A stretch of 24,844 bases of DNA from a virus: the IMG/VR virus record IMGVR_UViG_3300032562_000168, positions 1 to 24,844 of that record. The stretch is one strand, 5' to 3'. Within the stretch, counting starts at the first letter, position 1; each line of letters starts with the position of its first letter. The notes under the pieces are model-generated. The model ran no database searches. It had not been told where the DNA came from and was given only the letters and a program-made list of their open reading frames with translations. Both the position numbers and the translations under genes were made by a program. Below, piece after piece: positions 12,170-20,314 of this stretch.

Positions 12170-13240
12170 ATGGAAATATTATCATTATTTGACGGAATTT
12201 CAATAGCCCAACAAGCATTAAAAAATCTCGGCGTCACGCCACGAAGATACTTCTCAAGCGAGGTAGACAAATATGCAATACAGATTACACAGAAAAACTT
12301 TCCTGATACAATTCAGATCGGTGACGTGCGAGATATCGCAAAGAATTTTAATCCGTTTTGGAAAGGCATAGATTTGCTTATTGGCGGAAGCCCATGCCAA
12401 GATTTATCAGTTGCCAAAAAAGACAGGAGGGGACTGGATGGGGAGAGAAGCGGTCTTTTTTGGGAATACGTAAGAATTTTAAAAACAGTAAAGCCAAAAT
12501 ATTTTGTATTAGAAAACGTTAATTCAATGCCGAAAGAGGCAAAGGATTTAATAACAAGGACACTGGGAGTAGAACCGATTATGATTAACGCTGCACTCGT
12601 ATCGGCACAAAATCGAAAGAGACTATTCTGGACGAACATACCAAACGTGACACTTCCAGAAGACAGAGGAATTTTATTAAGAGATATTTTAGAAGAAGAC
12701 AATGAAAACGTACGTGCATGCTCGTTGAGAGGTAGGTACATATTGAATGGAAAGAGAAAAGATATAAAAGGAGCCAAAACAACACAAAGGCTGGAAGTTG
12801 GAGGATTAAAAGCAAATACAGTCACAAGCGTAACAAAAGACAGCCTGGTATTTTTGGGAGGGATAGGGAAAAAGGACTGGGCAGGTGACGACAAACAATT
12901 ATCGAGAAATTATCCGCAAGGTAACAGAGTGTACTCGCCAAACGGAAAGACGCCAACGCTATCGGCCAACGGGGGGGGGTTAGGAGCTAAAACAGGACTA
13001 TACGAGATTCCGTTAAAAAGTAAAACAGTAAGAACTGCGAAAAAGGGCGGAGGAATACAGGATCGTCATAATTGGGAAAACATTAACGATATCAGAAAGT
13101 TGACACCGATTGAATGCGAGAGATTGCAGAGCCTGCCAGATAATTATACGGCAGGAGTAAGCAATACCCAAAGGTACAAAGCATGCGGGAATGGTTTTAA
13201 TTGTGCAGTGATAGAACACATTTTGAAAAACATAATTTAA
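12170..13240 (+). CDS. Cytosine-C5 DNA methyltransferase (Dcm family)
   Basis: The 356-residue protein has the family motifs in order: motif I LSLFDGIS (4-11), motif IV GGSPCQDLS with catalytic C76, motif VI ENV (115-117), motif VIII QNRKRLFW (147-154), then a target-recognition region and the final motifs LTPIECERLQSLP and YKACGNGFNCAVIEHI. It transfers methyl groups to C5 of cytosine in a short DNA site; no restriction partner is adjacent, so self-protection is likely. A run of nine G at 12971-12979 encodes Gly268-270. With one G fewer the frame hits TAG at once; with one more it hits TAA within four codons, removing the C-terminal motifs. Confidence 0.95.
   Translation: MEILSLFDGISIAQQALKNLGVTPRRYFSSEVDKYAIQITQKNFPDTIQIGDVRDIAKNFNPFWKGIDLLIGGSPCQDLSVAKKDRRGLDGERSGLFWEYVRILKTVKPKYFVLENVNSMPKEAKDLITRTLGVEPIMINAALVSAQNRKRLFWTNIPNVTLPEDRGILLRDILEEDNENVRACSLRGRYILNGKRKDIKGAKTTQRLEVGGLKANTVTSVTKDSLVFLGGIGKKDWAGDDKQLSRNYPQGNRVYSPNGKTPTLSANGGGLGAKTGLYEIPLKSKTVRTAKKGGGIQDRHNWENINDIRKLTPIECERLQSLPDNYTAGVSNTQRYKACGNGFNCAVIEHILKNII
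12971..12979 (+). repeat. G9 homopolymer in the cytosine methyltransferase gene
   Basis: Nine consecutive G, with stop codons close behind in both shifted frames (TAG directly, TAA within 15 bases). This is the geometry of a phase-variable on/off switch, and it repeats what is seen in the other methyltransferase gene. Confidence 0.8.
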
Positions 13241-13264
13241 AAAAACCGAAATCTGGGGTATAAT
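13236..13264 (+). promoter_or_regulatory. Promoter before the HNH gene, probably leaderless
   Basis: TATAAT at 13259-13264 is exact; the -35 is weak (TTTAAA, 13236-13241, 17 bases upstream). The ATG follows the -10 after six bases, identical to P1, so transcription should start at or beside the start codon. Confidence 0.55.
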
Positions 13265-13270
13265 TGGGGT

Positions 13271-13774
13271 ATGACAAACAAATTAAAACGCTGGACAAGC
13301 GAAGATAGAATCCATATAAAAATGTATTATGCCACGACTCCAGTGGCAGATTTAGCAAGGGAATTGAAGCGGACGGAAAAAGCGACCCGGACACAGATTG
13401 AGCGAATGGGGCTGAGCCTAAAAATGCTAAAGAGAAACGAACCAAAACCAAAAATCGTGAGAAAAAAATACAACGGATGGCATTTTGATTCAAACGGCAG
13501 GAAACAGATATCAGTGAAAGGCAGGGGAAGTATGGCAGAACATAGATACATAGTCGAGCAGTTAATTGGCAGGAGGCTAACCAGAGAGGAACAGGTACAC
13601 CATATAAACTGCGATAAGACGGACAATCGACCAGGCAATTTATATTTATTCCAAAACATCAAATCGCATCAGATATCGCACCATTCGATTGAAAAAATAA
13701 TAAAGCAGTTATTGGAAAACGGAACGGTGGAATTTAACAGGGACACAGGAAGTTACGAACTGAAAAAGGAGTAA
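13271..13774 (+). CDS. HNH endonuclease with N-terminal helix-turn-helix, upstream of terminase
   Basis: The 167-residue protein begins with a Myb/SANT-like helix-turn-helix (residues about 6-48: WTSEDRIHIKMYY, DLARELKRTEKATRTQIERM). A basic linker follows, then an HNH core: AEHRYIVEQLIGRRL, EEQVHHINCDKTDNRPGNLYL, with paired His and the Asn of the motif. HNH proteins next to terminase genes are needed for DNA packaging in HK97-like phages (gp74 family); the layout of the core, though, is that of free-standing homing enzymes, so either role is possible. It appears to have its own promoter. Confidence 0.85.
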   Translation: MTNKLKRWTSEDRIHIKMYYATTPVADLARELKRTEKATRTQIERMGLSLKMLKRNEPKPKIVRKKYNGWHFDSNGRKQISVKGRGSMAEHRYIVEQLIGRRLTREEQVHHINCDKTDNRPGNLYLFQNIKSHQISHHSIEKIIKQLLENGTVEFNRDTGSYELKKE

Positions 13775-13790
13775 AAATTAAGCTAAGACA

Positions 13791-13817
13791 TTAACACTTC
13801 CAAAAGAGTGGTAGAAT
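13791..13817 (+). promoter_or_regulatory. Possible promoter for the packaging unit
   Basis: TTAACA (13791-13796) and TAGAAT (13812-13817) lie 15 bases apart in the gap before the small terminase gene. Both are near-consensus but the spacing is short, so this is tentative. Confidence 0.3.
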
Positions 13818-13838
13818 TAAAGAAACAACAGAGAGAAT

Positions 13839-14555
13839 ATGGCAGAAGACAAACAAAATCAAACTAATCAAAGTAAAGATAACCGCCAACGACTGCTTCC
13901 AAACAAAGCGAGTGTTTACGAGGAATTTATTTTGTGGAGTGCGATGCCACCAATGGAACAGAGAAGACTCGGAATCGAAACCCAAGAGCAATTCGGCGAA
14001 TATTACAAAGTCAGCGGAGTGACAATGTGGAAATGGAAGCAACGCACGGAATTCCATCAAAGAAGAATGAAGCTGGTAAGAGACTGGGCGCACGACCGGA
14101 CACCAGGAGTAATTCAATCAATTTACGCATCGTGCTTGAAAGGCAACAGCGACAGCCAGCGAATATGGCTTAAATATTTTGAGGGGTGGGTTGAAGAAAC
14201 TAAAGTAGACCACACGCTAAAAGTCGAAATCACGCAAAACGACATACGCCACTTAATCGAGGCGTTGCCGGAAAAAGAAAAATTAGAATGCTATGGACAC
14301 CTTAGACAAATCCTCGACATTGCGACCGCCGTCCGCAATTCTGGAAGACTTAACGACAGCACTGCCGGCTACAACGACGCTGAAGACGCTGTATTCACAG
14401 AGGCCGATAACGATGCACAAGACGTATCCGGCTCAGGAGCCAATGAACTGGCCGAAAGTTATCCGCACAGCATACGCGCAGATTTGGGCGACAACAGCAA
14501 CAGGACAGCACCTGCATCCACGTATCATAATCAAAGCGCCGAGAGGTGGTGGTAA
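13839..14555 (+). CDS. terS: Terminase small subunit-like protein
   Basis: Small terminases bind the phage packaging site and load the large subunit. Residues about 22-75 carry the usual helix-turn-helix (YEEFILWSAM, ETQEQFGEYYKVSGVTMWKW), followed by helical segments (FHQRRMKLVRDWAHDRTPGV, SDSQRIWLKYFEGW) typical of the phBC6A51-like small subunits. The position directly before the large subunit agrees. The C-terminal part (from about residue 152) is read from DNA that also encodes the N-terminus of the large subunit and is polar, rich in Asn, Asp, Ser and Ala; it may be disordered. The start context (GAGAGAATATG) is one of the few with purines resembling a ribosome site. Confidence 0.8.
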   Translation: MAEDKQNQTNQSKDNRQRLLPNKASVYEEFILWSAMPPMEQRRLGIETQEQFGEYYKVSGVTMWKWKQRTEFHQRRMKLVRDWAHDRTPGVIQSIYASCLKGNSDSQRIWLKYFEGWVEETKVDHTLKVEITQNDIRHLIEALPEKEKLECYGHLRQILDIATAVRNSGRLNDSTAGYNDAEDAVFTEADNDAQDVSGSGANELAESYPHSIRADLGDNSNRTAPASTYHNQSAERWW

Positions 14556-15921
14556 AAGCAAGTTGCTCGGAACCGTAGGATTTGATTTGTGGTATTTAAA
14601 AAGTCGAAAGGTTGTAAACATGGGCGGGTCCGCAGTCCAGGCAACGATTGTTTACAATTATTTCAAAGGATACACCGACATCCACGAAAGCATCGCATCG
14701 CAACACATAAAAGGCGTAGCCAAGGCTATCCAAACGATGGCCAACGACGGTGCGTATTTTAGTAGCGTGACCGCATCAACCAAACAGACCAGGGGCAAGC
14801 ACCCAGACGTTTTGATTTCAGACGAAACCTGCGAAACCAGCGACGAGTTGGTACACTCAGCTTTGCCAATGGTAGACAGCTCGCAGAGTCCGCTGGTTGT
14901 TATGGCAAGCACGTTCCACAAAATATACGGCATATTTCAAGAGACGTGGGATGACGCAGATCAGCGCGGATATTTAAGAATCCAGTGGGACATCTTTGAC
15001 GTTTGCAAACCATTCCCGGCGAACATTTGGGAAAGCGAACAATACAAAAACATTTCAGGTATTGATAAGCTAAAAAAATACGCCAAGGGCAGAACCGGAG
15101 ACCCAGAGGGATGGGTTCCAATTGAAAACGTCATCCAGGCGTGGCGAGAAAAACCAACCGAGGACTGGTTTGAGGTTGAGTATTTGGGAAGCCGTCCATC
15201 GGCAGCCGGGCTTGTTTTAAAACCCGAGGACGTTGATCGGGCTGTCTTTGACGAGACACTTGACAAGAGTTATAATTACAAAAAGGGTGCAACTTGCATT
15301 CTCGGAATCGACTGGGGATTTTCAAGCATGACATCGGTCGTGGAATTAATGGCCTGCCGAGATTCAGTGGTTGCAGTCATTGACAACAACAATTTTCAAC
15401 AAACTCCCAGCGACGATATTATAAAATGGGTTGTCCAAAAAGCTAAAGACCACGGTATAAGATTTATATATGCGGACAGCGCCGGAAAGTTCGAGAACGT
15501 AGCACTGCAGAACGCCCTCGCAAAAGAGGGAGTGGCATGTGCCGTTGTGGAGGTTGTTTTTTCAAAAGAAAAGTTCGGCACACCGGGCGTTGACGGAGCG
15601 ATTGGAATGCTGGGTAATTTGCGCGCGCACTTCGAACAGGCTAAAATAAAAGTAGCAAAGAAGTTTCGTGACGCTTATTGGCAATACAAGCGATATCGCT
15701 ATCAAGAGGGAACCGACAAACCCGAGAAGAAGATGGATCACATCCCCGACGCCACAATGTGCGCATTGCAACACTTTATGCTCGGGACATTTGCTCGGGC
15801 TATTCCAGTTCAGAACAACGCACAAGAATCTCAAAAGAAAAAATCAAGAGGCTACGACGCTGAGCCAGCAAAGCCAGCAGAAAAACCAATCACAGCCGGA
15901 TTGCTCAAAAAACAATTTTGA
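14293..15921 (+). CDS. terL: Terminase large subunit (packaging ATPase and nuclease)
   Basis: This motor pumps DNA into the capsid and cuts it. Motifs (numbered from the ATG at 14293): Walker A PRGGGKS with K88, Walker B DVLISDE (D177, E178), the coupling motif MASTF, and the nuclease acidic residues D340 (ILGIDWG), D395 (IYADSAG) and D482/D486 (MDHIPDA). The start is uncertain: the ATG at 14293 overlaps terS by 263 bases, while ATGs at 14413 and 14443 also leave Walker A intact and shorten the overlap. The C-terminus ends in LLKKQF, and the DNA around this end is duplicated after the HNH gene that follows. Ends with TGA. Confidence 0.93.
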   Translation: MDTLDKSSTLRPPSAILEDLTTALPATTTLKTLYSQRPITMHKTYPAQEPMNWPKVIRTAYAQIWATTATGQHLHPRIIIKAPRGGGKSKLLGTVGFDLWYLKSRKVVNMGGSAVQATIVYNYFKGYTDIHESIASQHIKGVAKAIQTMANDGAYFSSVTASTKQTRGKHPDVLISDETCETSDELVHSALPMVDSSQSPLVVMASTFHKIYGIFQETWDDADQRGYLRIQWDIFDVCKPFPANIWESEQYKNISGIDKLKKYAKGRTGDPEGWVPIENVIQAWREKPTEDWFEVEYLGSRPSAAGLVLKPEDVDRAVFDETLDKSYNYKKGATCILGIDWGFSSMTSVVELMACRDSVVAVIDNNNFQQTPSDDIIKWVVQKAKDHGIRFIYADSAGKFENVALQNALAKEGVACAVVEVVFSKEKFGTPGVDGAIGMLGNLRAHFEQAKIKVAKKFRDAYWQYKRYRYQEGTDKPEKKMDHIPDATMCALQHFMLGTFARAIPVQNNAQESQKKKSRGYDAEPAKPAEKPITAGLLKKQF

Positions 15922-15924
15922 TAT
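15904..15924 (+). repeat. Direct repeat, left copy (end of terL)
   Basis: CTC-A6-CAATTTTGATAT spans the terL stop codon. It recurs at 16363-16384 with one additional A and one G-to-A change, flanking the HNH gene. Confidence 0.7.
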
Positions 15925-16381
15925 GAAAAAAGGTCACTCAAGTTCATACGGAATGCTCGGCAAAAAACACAGTGAAGCGACCAGGAGAAGAATGGCAGAA
16001 ACTAAACGTGGAAATAAAAATGCGAAAGGTGCTGTCCGTTCTTTAGAGACGAGAATCAGAATAAGCGAGGGACATAAAGCAGAAAAATCTTACAGATGGA
16101 AAGGTGGTATAACATCGGTGAATGCACAAATAAGACAATCGCTTGAGTACAAATTATGGCGAAAAGCAGTCTTTGAAAGAGATAATTATACATGCATCTG
16201 GTGCAAACGCAAAGGAGGAAAATATCCAGGAAAAAAAAGAGTTATTTTAAACGCCGACCACATCAAACCATTTGCAGATTATCCAGAACTTCGCTTCGCA
16301 ATAGATAACGGTCGCACGCTTTGCGAAGATTGTCATAGAACAACAGATACCTGGGGAGTAAACTCAAAAAAACAATTTTAA
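15923..16381 (+). CDS. HNH homing endonuclease inserted after terL
   Basis: The 152-residue protein has a basic N-terminus of the NUMOD3 type seen in homing enzymes ([20 protein letters not shown], then [16 protein letters not shown]), followed by a nuclease core with [29 protein letters not shown] and [11 protein letters not shown], so a Cys-rich HNH with zinc knuckles. It starts inside the terL stop region (ATG at 15923). Its last residues, KKQF plus stop, copy the last residues of TerL because of the repeat around the insertion. It is most likely a mobile gene that spreads into terminase-carrying phages; a packaging role is less likely because another HNH gene precedes terS. Confidence 0.88.
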   Translation: MKKGHSSSYGMLGKKHSEATRRRMAETKRGNKNAKGAVRSLETRIRISEGHKAEKSYRWKGGITSVNAQIRQSLEYKLWRKAVFERDNYTCIWCKRKGGKYPGKKRVILNADHIKPFADYPELRFAIDNGRTLCEDCHRTTDTWGVNSKKQF

Positions 16382-16384
16382 TAT
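16363..16384 (+). repeat. Direct repeat, right copy (end of HNH gene)
   Basis: CTC-A7-CAATTTTAATAT matches the terL end at 15904-15924, so the HNH gene is bracketed by near-identical 21-22 base sequences. Confidence 0.7.
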
Positions 16385-16394
16385 TTTAAAAAAT

Positions 16395-18854
16395 ATGAAA
16401 CACAGCGCATTCGATACAGACATGAGAATTGTAAGGGCAACCGAGCCAAACCCAGGGTCAATTTTGCCAGTTGACAACAGCCTTGAATCAGCAAATCAAA
16501 GAACGTTGCCTACAAGACCATTACAGGACTCATTCCCAAGAGCCGAACTCGGAGACTCCGGCACAAGATTGCTCCACGGTATAATCACCGAGGAATACAA
16601 TCCGCAGTTGCAGGGAATCCAGGGAATAAGAATCTACGACGAAATGCGAAAATCAGACGGCACAGTCAGAGCCGCTGTTTTGGTATGCACATTGCCGATA
16701 AGACGCGCACAATGGTTTATAAACCCGGCAACAGACAGCGAGCAAGACAAACAGGTTGCAGAATTTTTGGAACACGCATTGTTTGACTGGATGGACATAA
16801 ACTGGGACGACTTGGTAAGGCAGGCACTGCTCATGGTAGCGTTTGGGGTTATGGTATTTGAAAAAGTCTACGGCATAAAAAACGACCAGGGCAAGGACTG
16901 GGTGACGATTACAAAAATGGCACCACGTTTGCCAAAATCAATCCTGCAGTGGGAATTGCCCGACAGGACTTTTGGTATCCAGCAAATAAGGCAGGACGGA
17001 ATCCTGGCAATGATACCAGGAAGCAAGTTGCTTGTTTTTTGCAACGAAAGAGAGGGAGACAACTGGTGGGGAACGTCAATGTTGCGTGCCGCTTACAAGC
17101 ATTGGTATTACAAAAACAATTTTTATAAAATAGACGCCGTAGCATTTGAAAGGCAGGGAATCGGAGTGCCAAAGATTGTCATGCCCCAAGGTTACACCGA
17201 AAGCGACGAAAAAAAGGCACAGCAGGCAGCACAGAACCTACGCGCAAGCGAGTCGGCATTTTTGTTGTTGCCACACGGATACGAGGCAGAGTTCATGGAC
17301 ATGGGCGGAAGCAAAACAAGAGATCCGCACAACTCCATAAGCCACCACGATAAAGCAATCCTGCAGAGCGTGCTGGCGCAGTTTTTGGAATTGGGACAGG
17401 GCGGAAGCAATAGCGGAAGCCGGGCATTAAGCACAGACCACTCAGATTTATTCTTAAAAGCAGAAGAATCACTCGCCAACACATTGATAGGAGTTATCAA
17501 TAAGGACTTAATCCCGGAACTCGTGGATTTGAATTTTAAAAATATAACAGTTTACCCGAAGTTAGACTACTCGGGAATTTCAAAGGTGGACATGGCAGCG
17601 TTATCGGTAGCATACGCAAGCCTTGTGACAGCAGGAGCTATAACCCCAACCGATGATGACCAGCAATATATCAGGGCGGCATTGGGATTGCCACCAAGAA
17701 CCCAGGAAGACATCGACAAAGAAGCCGAAGACGAACCAAACACCGAGGAGCAATTAGACCACGCAGACATCGAAGACGACGGAGAACCTGCACCATCAGG
17801 ACCGGCTAAGGACGGCACAGATGACGGAAAGGTGGACAATGCATCCGGAAAAGCCAAGAAACCAAAACAAACAACGGTACAAAACAAAAAAACAGACAAA
17901 GGTGCAAAGCAGATAAAAGAAAAAGCCCACGAACATAAACAAAGAATACCGCGCAAGTTTGACGACGGCAAAGGATTTATGTCATGGAGACCGCTGACAT
18001 TTGCAGAGCAAAAAGTGAGCTGGAAAAACATCGAGGACAAAATGAACGATTTGGAAGCCAGCTTTAACGCAGACGCAAAAGAGCTTTTGAGCAACGCAAA
18101 GGACGATTTCATGGCAAAACTGCACGAAGCATTTGACAAAGGAGACACAAAAGCCATTGCGGATTTGGAATTGAAGTTTGTAAACGACTACAAAGCATTG
18201 CTAAAAGACACGATGACCCAAGCGTACGAGTATGGAAAAATAACCGTCAGCTCGGAAATGGGCATAACATATCCGCCAAACAACGCCGACACATTGGCAA
18301 ATATCAGCTTAATGGCAAATACCGTCGCCGAAAAAACAGCCTCGGATTTGGAAGCCAAGGCAAAGGCGCTGGCAGTAAACCATTTAAACCAGGAGACCAG
18401 TGTATACAAAGCCACCGGAGACATCGACGAAACTCTTGACGACAGCATAGACAGCAGCGTGGACGCAACCTCGAGTCTTTTGGTAGGACAAAGCATGAAC
18501 ATGGGCAGAAACGACGTGTTCCAGCGCAATTCAGACGACATTCACGCACTGCAGAGGTCGGAAATCTTAGACGATAAAACCTGCGACTTTTGCCTGAGCA
18601 TGGACGGACTGGTAGTGGACATCGGCTCAAAATGGGCAAGCACAGACGTCTTCCACAGCAGTTGCAGAGGAATATGGGTGGAGATTTTAAAAGACGAGCA
18701 GAATCCGCCGGAAATTACCGATGTGCCGGAAGAAATCGCCAAATACTGGGGCGGAACGCCGAACTCGTTGATTCAGCCAAGAAGCCCGATTGTAAGACCC
18801 GACAGCCCGGCAGCACAAGAAGCCCAGCGCCGAAAAGACGCCAAGAAAAAATAG
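16395..18854 (+). CDS. Portal protein (DUF935/Mu gp29-like) fused to a Mu F/SPP1 gp7-like minor head domain
   Basis: The portal forms the ring through which DNA enters the head. Residues about 60-455 follow the Mu gp29/DUF935 pattern: LHGIITEEYNPQLQGIQG, RRAQWFINPA, ALFDWMD, LMVAFGVMVFEKVYG, FCNEREGDNWWGTSMLR and the later HHDKAILQSVLAQFL. A charged linker (about 455-530) of Glu, Lys and Ala follows. After a helical region, residues about 715-765 carry the Mu F/SPP1 gp7 signature: LQRSEILDDKTCDFC and HSSCRGIWVEI. In Mu these are two proteins (gp29 and F, gp30); here they form one 819-residue chain. The start follows TTTTAAAAAAT, right after the HNH insertion. Confidence 0.9.
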   Translation: MKHSAFDTDMRIVRATEPNPGSILPVDNSLESANQRTLPTRPLQDSFPRAELGDSGTRLLHGIITEEYNPQLQGIQGIRIYDEMRKSDGTVRAAVLVCTLPIRRAQWFINPATDSEQDKQVAEFLEHALFDWMDINWDDLVRQALLMVAFGVMVFEKVYGIKNDQGKDWVTITKMAPRLPKSILQWELPDRTFGIQQIRQDGILAMIPGSKLLVFCNEREGDNWWGTSMLRAAYKHWYYKNNFYKIDAVAFERQGIGVPKIVMPQGYTESDEKKAQQAAQNLRASESAFLLLPHGYEAEFMDMGGSKTRDPHNSISHHDKAILQSVLAQFLELGQGGSNSGSRALSTDHSDLFLKAEESLANTLIGVINKDLIPELVDLNFKNITVYPKLDYSGISKVDMAALSVAYASLVTAGAITPTDDDQQYIRAALGLPPRTQEDIDKEAEDEPNTEEQLDHADIEDDGEPAPSGPAKDGTDDGKVDNASGKAKKPKQTTVQNKKTDKGAKQIKEKAHEHKQRIPRKFDDGKGFMSWRPLTFAEQKVSWKNIEDKMNDLEASFNADAKELLSNAKDDFMAKLHEAFDKGDTKAIADLELKFVNDYKALLKDTMTQAYEYGKITVSSEMGITYPPNNADTLANISLMANTVAEKTASDLEAKAKALAVNHLNQETSVYKATGDIDETLDDSIDSSVDATSSLLVGQSMNMGRNDVFQRNSDDIHALQRSEILDDKTCDFCLSMDGLVVDIGSKWASTDVFHSSCRGIWVEILKDEQNPPEITDVPEEIAKYWGGTPNSLIQPRSPIVRPDSPAAQEAQRRKDAKKK

Positions 18855-18858
18855 GGAC

Positions 18859-18897
18859 TTGACAACATTTGTTGACGAAAACAAACAGTGCTATAAT
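18859..18897 (+). promoter_or_regulatory. Promoter of the protease-capsid unit, with a small inverted repeat
   Basis: TATAAT at 18892-18897 with TGC before it (extended -10). The best -35 is TTGTTG (18869-18874, spacer 17); a TTGACA (18859-18864) and a TTGACG (18872-18877) also lie here at poor spacing. CAACA-TT-TGTTG (18863-18874) is an inverted repeat overlapping the -35, a possible operator. Confidence 0.6.
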
Positions 18898-18916
18898 TAA
18901 TTAATAAGATATTAAC

Positions 18917-20290
18917 ATGGCAAAAAAAACTAACGCACAAATGACCGATTGTATCGCAAGCGAAATGAAAACGAAGGGATGCGACAAAGCAACAGCGATG
19001 AAAACGTGCGAAGCAAAATATAAAGAAAAAGCGAGTGATAAGTTTATAGGAGTCTTCCCGTTTCAATTTGACGAGGAAGCAGGTGAAACTGGAGTAGCGG
19101 AGATACCGGACACCATACACCTGATCCCAATCGGTCAATGGCAACACGACGCCTACGGTCCGATTACAATCACAGCTTCCGACATTAGGGAATTCGTTCA
19201 GAACTTTAATGCCGGCATCCGCAAGGGTGTTCCGATAACGGCAGGCCATGAGGGAATGATGGAACTGCCGGCAGTAGGGTGGATTCAAAAAGTAGAAGCA
19301 AGAGATGACGGTTTGTGGGGAACCGTAGCCTGGACAGAACTCGGCGAAGAAGCACTCGAAGACAGACAGTACAAGTTCTTCTCCCCAGAATTTTACAGGG
19401 ACTACGAAGATCCGCAAGACCATCAAATCTACAGAAACGTTATAACCGGAGGCGCGCTGACAAAAGCTCCATATTTCAAAGAGCTTGAGGCAGTAGTCTT
19501 CTCAGAAAAAATTATTAAAAAGTTTAACGAAAAAACCATGACAATAGCAGAATTATTGGCAAAAAAAATGGAAGAATTATCCGACGAGGAAAAGACTTTC
19601 ATTAAAGAACACGCTTCGGAATTAACCGAAGAACAAAAGACTGCCTACACTTCAATCATTGAAGAACCAAAGGCAGAAACAGAGGAAGAAAAAACAGCCA
19701 GGGAAGCAAAGGAAAAGGCAGACGCTGATGCAAAGGCAGCAGAAGAAGCCAAGGCAAAAGCTGACGCAGATGCGAAAGCAACTGCAGACGCAAACGTAGC
19801 CGCCGGATTAAACGCCGATGGCACAGCAAAAGTATCGGGATCTGAAAAAGTTCAGATTTCAATGTCAGAATTGACAGCATTGAGAGCCAAAGCAGACGCA
19901 GGCGCACAGGCATATGCAGAATTGCAAAAAGCAAAATTGGACTCAGCAGTATCAGCTTTAACATTTAGTGAGACCAACAAAGTCGGTAAGTTCCTCCCTA
20001 AGAGCAAAGACACCCTACGTGCTTTTATGGAGACTTTGAATGAAGCCCAAAAGACATCATTCACCGCACTTTTGGCAGAACTGCCTAAAGTAGAAATCTT
20101 CTCGGAAAAAGGCGTAGACACAAAAGCCGCCGAGGGAACTGCAGAAGCAGAAGTCGAAGCCAAGGTCAACAAAAAAATGTCAGAGAACAAGGATATGAAA
20201 TATTCCGACGCTCTGAAGTTGGTAATGTCTGAAAATAAAGGGTTGGAAGAAAGATACGACTCAGAATTGCAGACAAAAGTAGTAGCATAA
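18917..20290 (+). CDS. Prohead protease (Mu I-like) with C-terminal scaffold
   Basis: The protein (457 residues) matures the capsid by cutting scaffold and coat. Residues about 55-200 follow the Mu gpI pattern: IHLIPIGQWQH, PITAGHEGM with the likely catalytic His, AVGWIQKVEARDDGLWG, WTELGEEAL, KFFSPEFYRD with the likely catalytic Ser, and GGALTKAPYF. The N-terminal 35 residues (MTDCIASEMKTKGCDKATAM) are an extension with Cys that I do not recognise. From M208 (ATG at 19538) a helical Ala/Glu/Lys-rich region with repeats of KADADAKA runs to the end, as in scaffolds. As in Mu, where Z is made from an internal start in I, the scaffold may be produced separately. Confidence 0.85.
   Translation: MAKKTNAQMTDCIASEMKTKGCDKATAMKTCEAKYKEKASDKFIGVFPFQFDEEAGETGVAEIPDTIHLIPIGQWQHDAYGPITITASDIREFVQNFNAGIRKGVPITAGHEGMMELPAVGWIQKVEARDDGLWGTVAWTELGEEALEDRQYKFFSPEFYRDYEDPQDHQIYRNVITGGALTKAPYFKELEAVVFSEKIIKKFNEKTMTIAELLAKKMEELSDEEKTFIKEHASELTEEQKTAYTSIIEEPKAETEEEKTAREAKEKADADAKAAEEAKAKADADAKATADANVAAGLNADGTAKVSGSEKVQISMSELTALRAKADAGAQAYAELQKAKLDSAVSALTFSETNKVGKFLPKSKDTLRAFMETLNEAQKTSFTALLAELPKVEIFSEKGVDTKAAEGTAEAEVEAKVNKKMSENKDMKYSDALKLVMSENKGLEERYDSELQTKVVA
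19538..20290 (+). CDS. Possible nested scaffold protein, in frame with the protease
   Basis: The ATG at 19538 (residue 208 of the protease) follows AACGAAAAAACC, similar to true starts here, and begins exactly where the protease domain gives way to the helical Ala/Glu-rich scaffold (250 residues: TIAELLAKKMEEL at the start). Internal starts of this kind make the scaffolds of Mu (Z) and lambda (Nu3). Independent translation is inferred. Confidence 0.45.
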   Translation: MTIAELLAKKMEELSDEEKTFIKEHASELTEEQKTAYTSIIEEPKAETEEEKTAREAKEKADADAKAAEEAKAKADADAKATADANVAAGLNADGTAKVSGSEKVQISMSELTALRAKADAGAQAYAELQKAKLDSAVSALTFSETNKVGKFLPKSKDTLRAFMETLNEAQKTSFTALLAELPKVEIFSEKGVDTKAAEGTAEAEVEAKVNKKMSENKDMKYSDALKLVMSENKGLEERYDSELQTKVVA

Positions 20291-20314
20291 TAATTAATTA
20301 TCTAAATAAAAAAC

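Noticed and set aside
12313-12894. Minus-strand ORF of 193 codons
   Set aside because: It is antisense to the cytosine methyltransferase motifs and has no family features.
9972-15921. Recoded TGA (as in Gracilibacteria or Absconditabacteria phages)
   Set aside because: TGA closes the methyltransferase (9972-9974), the resolvase (10891-10893) and terL (15919-15921), each followed at once by the next gene start; no long gene contains an in-frame TGA.
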